Of a stretch of DNA of 64,000 bases, positions 15,765-24,840 are shown piece by piece. The notes under the pieces are model-generated. The model worked only from the letters and a program-made list of their open reading frames with translations. It made no database searches and was not told the DNA's origin. Numbering within the stretch: the first letter of the stretch is position 1; each line of letters starts with the position of its first letter. Location: contig OZ244823.1 in NCBI GenBank assembly GCA_965220365.1, forward strand, positions 1,736,001-1,800,000, given 5' to 3'. This DNA comes from Bin80 sp965220365. Its GTDB lineage: Bacteria; Bacteroidota; Rhodothermia; Rhodothermales; Bin80. Made by a program: the position numbers and the translations under genes.

Positions 15765-16374
15765 TGGGTAGGGTAGATTGAACGCTATAAGTGGTATCTG
15801 GCTATAAACTACACTTTACTGCGATTGTGGGCGGGGTTTTGGTTTGGTTTTTTGAGGATCATTAGATTTCCGACATCTTGGACCTATTGTCGTCTACTTT
15901 GGTTCCAGGGCGCATTGGCGAATCTAGAAATCAGGAGATTTAGTTTCTTCAAGAGCGATTTCAGTTTCGAAATTTTCAGCTAATCATGAAATTATCCTTG
16001 GAGTCCGATTGACATTTGAGGATTTCAATGGGAGCGCGTTACGCTGAATACCGAACCTGATCAAACTTATTCATAAAGCCTCGGAGCCTGTTCTGTGATG
16101 GGTTAAGGCACCCACAGCGTGTCTGGAAACCATTCCCGTGTAAGTCCTTCCCATTCGACTCTTATTGATATCGGCGTACAGGGCTTGAGATATTCCCCGC
16201 CCGTCTGTGGGTTGAGTTCCATTTCCCCGGGAGCAAACGACCAGATAAGTATCACATAAGGATTCGGTCAGAATGAGTTGTCTCCAGAGAATCCCTGTAG
16301 GATAGCTCACGCATCTTTCGATTTTCCAAGGGACCTGGTTTTCAGTAATTTGTAATGTCGAACAACGCCTCATA
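15765..16374. other. Non-coding stretch between two secreted-protein genes
   Basis: About 600 bases with no credible open frame on either strand. A long frame runs antisense-free over 16071-16517 on the minus strand, but its translation has no domain-like composition. It may be decayed sequence left by loss of the C-terminal part of the upstream LRR protein gene; I see no direct proof. Confidence 0.5.
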
Positions 16375-19300
16375 TTACCTTCGTGATGACCGCGGGATGC
16401 CTCGGCTGAAGAGGATCTCGACATCCGTTCCAGCCCCCAGAGAGCCGTCGGCCGCGGCAGCATCCAGCCCGATCCCAGCAGCAGATTCGCCATGGAAGAG
16501 CGCTCGTACCTGCCCACTGGTCCGCTCGCGCAAGATCAACACAGGATCGTTTGAGTCGGCATCAAGGATGGCTGATCCCTCAGGACCGATCAATTCAACT
16601 TCTGTCAGGACATCCGTCCAGTCGGGACTTGAGGGGATTGCGAATGCAAACCCGGCCCGTTGTCCCTCCCTGTCCGCGACCGATTTCATGTCGAAGTTGG
16701 TAGAGAACAAAACATCGCCATTAGCTGCGCGGCCGACAAGCCGATATTCTCCACCTCCACTTGGCAGGGATGGGGGTGCATGCACTGCGAAGACCGGATT
16801 CAAATAGGGCGTGCCCCCTTCATCGGTGCCGCCCCAGACCAGCAGGACAGGAACCGACGCTGTGACGCGCTTGGCCGATGCCTCCCGATCAAGTCGGTGA
16901 TTCATCGCGATGTTGAAATTGTATTCACTGATCCATGCCGGCACGCAGTAGGACATCATGTCCGACTGTGTGAGCGGAACGAGAATATCGTTTCCAGATC
17001 GTGAATCAATTCCCCATGATCCAATCGCTGCATTTGGATAAGGATATCCCGGATCCACCGCTGCACCCACTCCACAGGGTGCATGCCAGAGGCTCATACT
17101 ATGGCCGAGTTCGTGGGCAATGGTGAGGGCCTCCTCGGATTGATCTACGATTCCCAGCCGTACATAACTAATCCATCCGTTAATCAAGGCAACCCCCCAC
17201 GCTCCTGTGGCTTCGCCGGAAAAGGCACCCATCCAGTATCCCGTTCCGCCCTCAAGAACACGGATTGTAGCCACCAAGTCAAGCAGTCTATCCCCGTCGT
17301 TGGTGGATGTTAAAACGGGCGGATGGGCCCTCACGGCGATGTCATTGACTGGTAGCAGGGTCCGGGTTTCTGAGAGCAACCTGTGCCCCTGAGGGTCCTG
17401 CGCCATTTGCTCTATCAGTTCCACAGCCGTATAATCGGGCTCCATCTGCCAGACGAAGGGCACCATCGTAAGTTCCAACGTAGGCATCATCTCAACCCCC
17501 ACGGATATCCGTCCCGACTCGGGAATCCGGCGTATCATTTCGAGACCGGCATCTAATGTTCGATCGGGATCAATGTCAATAATCATCTCCAGGCCAGGTT
17601 GTATCACCGAGCCCGGAATGCGAATATTGGCAGAACGCTCCAGAGATGCCTCCGCATAGGCCAGTTCAGTTGGAATCGGGGTGGATTGACCGGGAATATC
17701 AACCGTATAGACCTCTGCTCCGTCGACGAACAGGGTCGCTCTTGCGGGCGGTATGCTTGCATCGGTACTTTTCGCCGAAATCGGGAATACGCGCAGAAGC
17801 GCATCTCTGCCGGCCACGAGTGGGATCGGGTACTGTGCCGATTGAATAGACTGGAGCAGATATGCGGTGGAACGTTCCTCTACTTCTAATCCGCCACAGA
17901 AAGGTAGACGTAAACGCCGTGCAACCGTTGGCTCGGCGAGTGGAGAATCCTGCGTAATACACAGTTCCGTGCCTCTCGTGTCAAACCGAACAAGGTTGAC
18001 AAGGTCGACAAAAGTCGAAGGTATTGACGAGGCAAGTCTGGGATTATTCGACAAATTCAGACTCCTAAGAGCACGCATCTGACCGATCTCGGGCGGGATT
18101 GATCCCGACAAGTTGTTGTGGCTAAGGTTCAGTTGTTTTAATTTCTGCAACCTTCCCAAACTAGCCGGAATCTCGCCGGACAGATTGTTTCTCTCTAGAT
18201 TGAGTTCCCCGGTTATGGTCGTGAGATTGCCCAGTGAGGGGGGAATTGGGCCACTCAGATTGTTTTCATCAAAGGTTAGGGCTCTGATAGATCGTAGGTT
18301 GCCGAGTTCCGGCGGGATCACCCCGGACAAGTTGTTGTACCCTGCATAAAGGATTTCCAATGAAGACAGGCGCCCCAACTCCGGCGGGATTTCACCCTCA
18401 AGCCGGTTCTCATCCATCCAAATAACTGTCACAGCAGACAAATTGCCGAATTCCGGCGGAATCTGGCCAGTCAATTGATTCTGGTTGATACGCAGACCTC
18501 TGAGTTGAGACAGATTGCCCAGTTCGGGAGGAATAGTTCCCTCCAGTTGGTTATCCTCCAGATTTAGAGCTTGCAGGGGAAGGTTACTTAGCTCGGCAGG
18601 GATCGGCCCGGAGAGCAGATTGCTCTCCAGATAGAGCTCCGTGAGTGTCTTAATCTCACCCAGAGCGGAGGGGATGGCTCCCTCAAGCCAGTTGTAGGAA
18701 AGATCCAGCAAACGAAGGGAGACCATTTCCCCAAGTTCGAGCGGTATTTGGCCACGCAAACCATTGCCATAGAGCTGTAACTTAACGACCTGCTCCAGAT
18801 CGTTCACCGTTACGCCGTGCCAGTCTCCAAGGGGTGCGTCGGTTAACCATCCATCCTGCTTACTCCAGTTCACGCCATCGGTCGCTTCGTACAGCAACGA
18901 GAGGATCTTTCGATCATCGGATGTAGGACAGTCCACATCCGTCCCATCATGAACAGGAATCGTGGTGAGCCATTGCTGGAAGGTTATACTCGGAGGGATG
19001 CATAAATCTGTGTTAGTGTAACGCAACTCCTTCAACGCGAACGTAGCCAGAGAGAGTGGTATTTGGCCCGAAAGAGGGTTGTCATCTATCCTGAGGACAG
19101 ACAGTTGGTTCAGATCCCCGAGAGTTTTCGGAAGGTGTCCCTGCAGCCCGTTATTCGAAAGGTCGAGTACTGTCACGCGTCCAAGCGAGTCCGTATTCAC
19201 ACCGTACCATTCATCCAGTGGCGTGTCACCAAGCCATCCGGTTGAATTTGTCCAGTTTGCTCCGTCGGTATCCTCGTAAAGTTGTTCGAGAGCGGTACGG

Positions 19301-20583
19301 TCTGCTTCATTGCAGTATGGCCCCAGAAAATCCCGATCCTTTATGGTGCGCCAGGCTATAAAGTCCTCTGTTTCTGGAGTACAAAGTCCGTCGTTTCCCA
19401 GCCAATGGAAGGTCTCAAGTGCCTCCAATTCCATGAACATTGGGGAGATTAATCCGCTCAACTGATTTCCCTCCAGGTAGAATTGCTGAAGACTGGAAAG
19501 GCCTGCAAGTTCGACGGGTACGCGACCGCTAAGATTATTTTCATGCAGGCTCAAGGTTACAAGCTTCGTAAGCGCCCCGAGTTCAGGCGGAATTGACCCA
19601 GTAAAATTTGCACTGTCGAAGTTCAAGTGGACAAGCTCAACTAGCTTGCCCAATGTCTTAGGAATCTCGCCTTCAAGACCGGTATCGCCCAAGTAAAGAT
19701 CCTGAAGCCGCGCTAGGTTGCCGATCCCTAGTGGCAACTTGCCTCTGAGACCGTTTCCATCCAGATACAAGCCTATGAGATGCGTCAGACTTCCTAGTTC
19801 CGCCGGAATGCTGCCACTGAGACCATTGCCCTGCAGGAATAGAAAAACCACTCGGCCGTCTCCATCCGTCTCTACCCCATACCATTGGTCAAGAGGTGCG
19901 TCGGTCAACCATCCATCTCGCTGCGTCCAGTTGTCTCCTCCGGTCGCCCTGTACAGCACCTCAAGAATCTCGCGATCAGAAAGGTTCACGGTAGGATCAT
20001 TAACCAAGATCGTTGCCTCCCCAGAGGCCGTGGCAAGTGCGGCGGTGACTGTCGTTATGCCGTTACTGACACCGGTGATTTTGCCAGTTGAATCTACCAT
20101 GGCGACGGAGGGATCGGCGCTTGACCATTCCAAAGGATACCCTGTTATAGGTTCTCCATCCTGATCAAGAACAACCGCCTTGAGTTGAATAGCCTTACCA
20201 ACCGAATTAATCAGTGCTGTCTCAGGGCTAACGGTTACCCCACTCTCATTCCCATAGCCCTCACCGCTCGCAATCAAAATCAGCCGATCCGAATCATCTG
20301 TAAAATCTCCATCCTCTCCCACCGTTACCGTCACTTTCTGTGGCACGCTCCAGTTTGAAGGGGTAAATATCAACACACTCTTGTTCAGGCTCGCGTCTGT
20401 TCCATCAGATCTCACAATCGTCACGGTCACATTTGCCGTCGGTTCCTCCGACAGGACCACCGTAAAATCTCCAGATTCTCCCTCCACAATCGTCATGGCC
20501 ACCGGCGTGATTTGCAACCTCTGCGCAAAAAGAGATGCAGGCAAAAAACAGAACATCACGAGCGCCAATGTGATAGATCTCAT
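16375..20583 (-). CDS. Secreted leucine-rich-repeat metalloprotease with Calx-beta-like and Ig-like domains
   Basis: 1402-residue surface or secreted protein. Order: signal peptide (1-20, ending LFAQ); a Calx-beta-like module (about 22-125, VVLSEEPTANVTVTIV, IFTPSNWSVPQKVTVTVGEDGD); a BIG2-type Ig-like module (about 130-200); then three blocks of plant-type leucine-rich repeats (GxIPxELGxLxxL), each opened by an LYxATDGxNW...GW cap. About residue 930 onwards leads to a metzincin-type protease: HELGHSMSLWH near 1153-1163 with the Met-turn-like DMMSYC about 45 residues later. The three zinc His and the Glu are all present. About 180 residues follow, but no sorting domain is found at the C-terminus, odd for a protein of this kind. 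A G10 tract lies 30 bases before the start. Substrate unknown; probably adhesion plus protein cleavage. Confidence 0.85.
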   Translation of the reverse strand: MRSITLALVMFCFLPASLFAQRLQITPVAMTIVEGESGDFTVVLSEEPTANVTVTIVRSDGTDASLNKSVLIFTPSNWSVPQKVTVTVGEDGDFTDDSDRLILIASGEGYGNESGVTVSPETALINSVGKAIQLKAVVLDQDGEPITGYPLEWSSADPSVAMVDSTGKITGVSNGITTVTAALATASGEATILVNDPTVNLSDREILEVLYRATGGDNWTQRDGWLTDAPLDQWYGVETDGDGRVVFLFLQGNGLSGSIPAELGSLTHLIGLYLDGNGLRGKLPLGIGNLARLQDLYLGDTGLEGEIPKTLGKLVELVHLNFDSANFTGSIPPELGALTKLVTLSLHENNLSGRVPVELAGLSSLQQFYLEGNQLSGLISPMFMELEALETFHWLGNDGLCTPETEDFIAWRTIKDRDFLGPYCNEADRTALEQLYEDTDGANWTNSTGWLGDTPLDEWYGVNTDSLGRVTVLDLSNNGLQGHLPKTLGDLNQLSVLRIDDNPLSGQIPLSLATFALKELRYTNTDLCIPPSITFQQWLTTIPVHDGTDVDCPTSDDRKILSLLYEATDGVNWSKQDGWLTDAPLGDWHGVTVNDLEQVVKLQLYGNGLRGQIPLELGEMVSLRLLDLSYNWLEGAIPSALGEIKTLTELYLESNLLSGPIPAELSNLPLQALNLEDNQLEGTIPPELGNLSQLRGLRINQNQLTGQIPPEFGNLSAVTVIWMDENRLEGEIPPELGRLSSLEILYAGYNNLSGVIPPELGNLRSIRALTFDENNLSGPIPPSLGNLTTITGELNLERNNLSGEIPASLGRLQKLKQLNLSHNNLSGSIPPEIGQMRALRSLNLSNNPRLASSIPSTFVDLVNLVRFDTRGTELCITQDSPLAEPTVARRLRLPFCGGLEVEERSTAYLLQSIQSAQYPIPLVAGRDALLRVFPISAKSTDASIPPARATLFVDGAEVYTVDIPGQSTPIPTELAYAEASLERSANIRIPGSVIQPGLEMIIDIDPDRTLDAGLEMIRRIPESGRISVGVEMMPTLELTMVPFVWQMEPDYTAVELIEQMAQDPQGHRLLSETRTLLPVNDIAVRAHPPVLTSTNDGDRLLDLVATIRVLEGGTGYWMGAFSGEATGAWGVALINGWISYVRLGIVDQSEEALTIAHELGHSMSLWHAPCGVGAAVDPGYPYPNAAIGSWGIDSRSGNDILVPLTQSDMMSYCVPAWISEYNFNIAMNHRLDREASAKRVTASVPVLLVWGGTDEGGTPYLNPVFAVHAPPSLPSGGGEYRLVGRAANGDVLFSTNFDMKSVADREGQRAGFAFAIPSSPDWTDVLTEVELIGPEGSAILDADSNDPVLILRERTSGQVRALFHGESAAGIGLDAAAADGSLGAGTDVEILFSRGIPRSSRR

Positions 20584-20612
20584 CTTGATGCCTATCTCAC
20601 GTATAAAACACA

Positions 20613-20622
20613 GGGGGGGGGG
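20613..20622. repeat. Homopolymeric G10 tract upstream of the LRR metalloprotease gene
   Basis: Ten consecutive G on the plus strand (C10 in the coding direction), 30-39 bases before the ATG of the 1402-residue protein gene. Such tracts change length by slippage and, in promoters, can switch surface genes on and off. Bases 20584-20876 contain no other feature that I can see. Confidence 0.75.
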
Positions 20623-20876
20623 TATGTTTATTATGTGTCATATTCAAAATGTGATCGCTCAAGGCTTTAGGCGATGAGACTTCTGTATGTCAGACGTTTC
20701 CTCGAAATATCACCGCGATTTGTGCCAGTTATTGTATTGGGTGAGACCGAAAGAGAACTCTTGGACGCCCTCAGGGCAACAAAGATTCTTCAGGATCAGG
20801 AATTTTCAGAGATGTGATTTTGTTGCATTGTGCAAAATCCAGATGTATCATTCTCACAAACCGTAGAATCCTGAAA

Positions 20877-23285
20877 TCAGGCGTTTGGGAGTTGGTTACC
20901 TCGGGAAGCTTCCCAGCGTATATCCATAATCCTCCGGGATGCAGATAAAAGAAACCCCCCACTGAGCAGGACAATTCCAATCCAGACCAGACTGATTGCC
21001 GGTTTTTCCTGAGCCTGTACCACGACATAGTCTGCTGAAGTCGCACCATCAAGGGAAAGGGTGATCTGGCCAGTGTCTACATTCATGCCTGTAAAATAGT
21101 ATCCAATCCCCCCGGAATGAACACCAATTGGATTCACACTGCGATCGGTGCGAATCACATAAATCGGCATCACTTCCTCAATCAGGTTCGTGCTCATATC
21201 TACAACCTGCAGCACGGCACCTACGGCGATTTCGACGCGATTGACTTCTTCTTCACTTAGGATAGATTGTAAATCTACTCTGGTATCGAATCCTGTGAAA
21301 GTAATCTGATAGGCACCATCACTGATGAGGGTGCTTTGTCCCCGGCGCAAAACAATCTCATTCTCCGAGTCCCCATCGTCAAGCATTTGGCGAGGTGTGA
21401 CCGCAACGTAGACATCTTTTTCGAAGTAGGGCTTGAGGTCCGGGTGCTGGATCCACTGGCCCGTACTAGATTCATAGGCAACGGGTTTGAGACGGAAGGA
21501 TTGTCCGCTCGGATCGGTAAAATCAAGTACAAAGCGAGTATGTCCGCGCTCTCCAGGTTCGGTTCCGATGTAGGACACCTCATATCCCGCAACACGCACA
21601 GGTTGCCCCTGTTCAACGACAAAGTTGTCCCGGTCACTACCTCGCGGCTCATCCGAGATTGCTTGGCTGAATCCGGAGGATGCAATAATGCCGATGACCA
21701 TCACGCCTAATCCCACATGTGCGAGTGCTCCACCTGCTAATTTCAGGTTTCCCCGTCCAATCCGCCAGAGCACAGAAAAATTGCCATAGAAGGCAAAAAA
21801 CGCCATAAAAAGGAGCAGCATCAACTGAATTCCATAGCCGTGGCGTTGCCAAAAGGTCTGCCCCTCTAAAACTGTTTCTGCCGCAAATGGGGTCAGAATC
21901 AATACGATGACGGTGCTGAAAGTGGCCAGAAGTACGGGCCAGATCAGGACACGGTTTATCTTCTGGATGTTCATCTTGGTCCACCAGAAAAGTTGTCCCA
22001 GTCCGGCTAAGAATAAAATCCCTACCGTGATTGGCAGAGTCCAGTCATTGTAAAAATCAATGGGGACCGTTGCCGGGTTGTTGTTGAACAGTTTTCCAAA
22101 TATGGGGGCGCTGGTACCCAGGATCACCACTGCTGCAACCACGGTCAAAAGGACAGCCCCGGAGAATACCAGAAACTCACGCGATAGAAAATGAGCTTCC
22201 TGCTGCGCAGCAGGAAGCTCACGGTAGCGCCACACAAACAATCCAAACCCTAAAATCCCCATCGCCAGAATCCAGATCAGGAGCTGGTTATAGAGTCCAA
22301 GATCCACGAATGCATGGACGGAAGCGTCCCCCAGAATGCCGCTCCGTGTCAGAAAGGTAGAATAGACCACCAGCATATAGGCCAGGATAGACAAAAAGAG
22401 AGCTGCCTTATGTCCGATTCCCCCTTTGCGCTGAATGAGCATCAGATGCACTGCAGCGATTCCAACCAGCCACGGTACGAATGAGGAATTTTCCACTGGA
22501 TCCCAGGCCCAGTAGCCACCAAAGTTCAATGTCTCATAGGCCCAGTAACCGCCCATGGCGATTCCTACACCGAGGCACATGACGCTAATCAGTGTCCAAG
22601 GGAGTGCAGGTCGCACCCACTGTGTATAGCGCCGTTTCCAAAGTGCAACCACAGCAAAGGCAAAGGGTGCGATCATTGTGGTGAACCCGACAAAAAGCAT
22701 CGGAGGATGGATCACCATCCAGTAATTTTGCAGGAGATCATTAAGCCCTGTCCCGTCCGCAGGCACAAAATCCGGGTTCGACTGGAAGATGGGAGCATCT
22801 GGATTCGCTTCTGCCAGTGTTGCGAAGGGGGCAGCACCAATCTCAATGGAACCGAGCCGGATCCCCACAATCATCATGAGAAGGAAAGCCTGACAAAACG
22901 CCACAACCGTCATCACAGGAGCTTTGTAATTCGGCGTGGCCCACCGAATTAATGCAAACCCCATCATGCAGTTCATGATGATCCAAAGCAGGAAAGAGCC
23001 TTCCTGACCCTCCCAACTTGCGGAGAACAGGAAATGAAAGGGTAAATCTCGAGATGAATGGGCCCAAACGTAATTGTACTGGAACTGGTGGGTCGCGATG
23101 AGGACAATCAGAAGTAGCCATGCACTGAAAAGGCAGACGGTCATCACGCCCCACAGCATTTTCCCTAGACGGTAAAAAGTCTGTCCATGATGCTTCTGTT
23201 CTGCAGCCTGATAGAATGCAAAGACAGACAGGATGCAACTCACAAAAGCGACCAGAATCAGTATGTGTCCAACGATACCTGACAT
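20877..23285 (-). CDS. ccmF: Cytochrome c-type biogenesis protein CcmF (heme lyase subunit)
   Basis: Integral membrane protein of 802 residues of the system I cytochrome c maturation pathway, which attaches heme to apocytochrome c in the periplasm. The haem-handling WWD motif is visible as GGYWAWDPVENSSFVPWL near residues 258-275, with the flanking conserved segments NYVWAHSSRDLPFHFLFSA, WEGQEGSFLLW and the periplasmic-side histidine in VIHPPMLF. Its length exceeds proteobacterial CcmF (~650) because of a longer C-terminal region with a beta-rich periplasmic segment (about 560-750), which is usual in Bacteroidota. The start codon abuts the mpl stop directly. No other ccm gene is within the window. 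Confidence 0.93.
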   Translation of the reverse strand: MSGIVGHILILVAFVSCILSVFAFYQAAEQKHHGQTFYRLGKMLWGVMTVCLFSAWLLLIVLIATHQFQYNYVWAHSSRDLPFHFLFSASWEGQEGSFLLWIIMNCMMGFALIRWATPNYKAPVMTVVAFCQAFLLMMIVGIRLGSIEIGAAPFATLAEANPDAPIFQSNPDFVPADGTGLNDLLQNYWMVIHPPMLFVGFTTMIAPFAFAVVALWKRRYTQWVRPALPWTLISVMCLGVGIAMGGYWAYETLNFGGYWAWDPVENSSFVPWLVGIAAVHLMLIQRKGGIGHKAALFLSILAYMLVVYSTFLTRSGILGDASVHAFVDLGLYNQLLIWILAMGILGFGLFVWRYRELPAAQQEAHFLSREFLVFSGAVLLTVVAAVVILGTSAPIFGKLFNNNPATVPIDFYNDWTLPITVGILFLAGLGQLFWWTKMNIQKINRVLIWPVLLATFSTVIVLILTPFAAETVLEGQTFWQRHGYGIQLMLLLFMAFFAFYGNFSVLWRIGRGNLKLAGGALAHVGLGVMVIGIIASSGFSQAISDEPRGSDRDNFVVEQGQPVRVAGYEVSYIGTEPGERGHTRFVLDFTDPSGQSFRLKPVAYESSTGQWIQHPDLKPYFEKDVYVAVTPRQMLDDGDSENEIVLRRGQSTLISDGAYQITFTGFDTRVDLQSILSEEEVNRVEIAVGAVLQVVDMSTNLIEEVMPIYVIRTDRSVNPIGVHSGGIGYYFTGMNVDTGQITLSLDGATSADYVVVQAQEKPAISLVWIGIVLLSGGFLLSASRRIMDIRWEASRGNQLPNA

Positions 23286-24749
23286 TTATTGGTCGTGTGT
23301 GGAAAGAGCAGTCAGTAAATTCTGCTGCAACCCACTAAAGCTTCCATTACTCATGATCAAGATCACATCGTCAGAACGTACATCTTCTAGAAGCGCCTCA
23401 AGTAAAGAAGAGGCAGACTCAAAGGATCGGGCCTGCGTACCCGTTGTGCAGATCCGTTTTAGGACTGTCTGAATATCCATGAAGTGTTCCCGCACATCAT
23501 TGTGACGAAACGGTGGAGCACACAAGTAGGTTCTTTCTGCTCCCTGGAACGCTTCTCCGTACCGAGCTTCAAATATTTTTCTGCGGCTGGAGTTGGAGCG
23601 TGGTTCAAACACGGCCAGTAATCGCCGGTTGGGCCAGCGCTCTGCTGCCGCTTGAATGGTTGCACGCACTGCAGTCGGATGATGTGCAAAATCATCAACG
23701 ACTAGAATACCGCCAGGTTCGCCCAGGATTTCCTGTCGTCGCTTCACACCGGGGAAAGAAGCAAGTCCATTGGCAATTTCGGCTGCAGTTAACCCTTCAT
23801 GCAAGGCAACGGTACTGGCTGCAAGTGCGTTACGAAGGTTGTGACTTCCACTCATGGGGAGCAGTATTTGTCCTAGATCCTGTCCGAGGTAGTGCAGGTT
23901 GAACTCAATTCCCTTGTTGGACATGTGGGTCACCCGTCCAGTGACATCATGATGCGGGTCTAGTCCATAGGTCAGCACAGGAGCCGCCCCGGTGTTCAAC
24001 TTTGCAGTAGTATCACCAGAGAGGACCAGTAGGCCATCGGGAGGAATTAATTTCGTGAAAGCTTCGAATGCCTCCTGATACTCCTCCCATGATGCATAGA
24101 TATCCGCGTGATCAAATTCCATGGAGGTCACAATCGCAATCTGCGGTGCATAGTGCAAGAATTTAGGATTCTTATCAAAATAGGCGCTGTCGTATTCATC
24201 TCCTTCAATCACAAATTGGGGGGCGGTTCCGACAGAGAAGCTTTGCTCGAGATCCTGGAGCACGCCTCCGATCAAAAACCCTGGATCCCATCCGGCACTG
24301 CGCAGCAAATGTACCAGCATCCCGGTTGTTGTTGTTTTTCCGTGCGTTCCAGCAACGACTAGGTTGCGGCGGTCTTTTAGGAAAAAATAGTGGAGCGCCT
24401 CAGGGAGCGAAAATTGTGGGAGGGATCGTTCTCTGGCCAAGGTTGCTTCGGGATGGGTTGGTACACAGGCATTTCCGGGGATAACCAAGTCGGGCAGGGG
24501 AGCCAGATTCTTCTCTGAATATCCATCATAGACGGGGATTCCCTGGTTCTGCAGGAACGTGCTCATCGGGGGATAGACCCCACTGTCGGATCCACGTACC
24601 GCGTATCCTGCTTCCACCAAGAGGCCTGCCAAGGCTCCCATCCCTGTGCCGCAAATCCCGATCAGGTAGATATCCTTTGTATCGGGTTTCGGGGATGGTC
24701 TGTCAAATATCCGCAGATTCGCATCAGCAAAATCCGCCAGAGCTCTCAT
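23286..24749 (-). CDS. mpl: UDP-N-acetylmuramate:L-alanyl-gamma-D-glutamyl-meso-diaminopimelate ligase
   Basis: Cytoplasmic Mur-ligase family enzyme of 487 residues that re-attaches the recycled tripeptide to UDP-MurNAc in peptidoglycan recycling. The N-terminal IYLIGICGTGMGALAGLL and GSDSGVYPPMSTFL segments are diagnostic for Mpl rather than MurC (VYPPMST is an Mpl signature). The ATP-binding GTHGKTTTT stands near residues 115-122, and NxxRxxLAA-type (HNLRNALAA) and HHPTA motifs follow. The first 27 residues before the Rossmann strand are extra, so a later start is conceivable, but no better start codon is apparent. Directly followed by ccmF, with the RND pump genes 91 bases upstream. Confidence 0.93.
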   Translation of the reverse strand: MRALADFADANLRIFDRPSPKPDTKDIYLIGICGTGMGALAGLLVEAGYAVRGSDSGVYPPMSTFLQNQGIPVYDGYSEKNLAPLPDLVIPGNACVPTHPEATLARERSLPQFSLPEALHYFFLKDRRNLVVAGTHGKTTTTGMLVHLLRSAGWDPGFLIGGVLQDLEQSFSVGTAPQFVIEGDEYDSAYFDKNPKFLHYAPQIAIVTSMEFDHADIYASWEEYQEAFEAFTKLIPPDGLLVLSGDTTAKLNTGAAPVLTYGLDPHHDVTGRVTHMSNKGIEFNLHYLGQDLGQILLPMSGSHNLRNALAASTVALHEGLTAAEIANGLASFPGVKRRQEILGEPGGILVVDDFAHHPTAVRATIQAAAERWPNRRLLAVFEPRSNSSRRKIFEARYGEAFQGAERTYLCAPPFRHNDVREHFMDIQTVLKRICTTGTQARSFESASSLLEALLEDVRSDDVILIMSNGSFSGLQQNLLTALSTHDQ

Positions 24750-24840
24750 TCAGCAGGTAGCTTTGCGGTTAATGGAATCATCTTCAAGGCAATTAATGGC
24801 TCTGTACACAACCGGGGATTGCTTGACAAAAAGCGGTCTG

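Noticed and set aside
16071..16517. Minus-strand open frame overlapping the end of the LRR metalloprotease gene
   Set aside because: Overlaps a firm gene in another frame and its unique part shows no protein-like composition.
18000..20000. Periodic short repeats in DNA of the LRR gene
   Set aside because: They are the coding repeats of the leucine-rich-repeat units, not a CRISPR array or DNA-level repeat.
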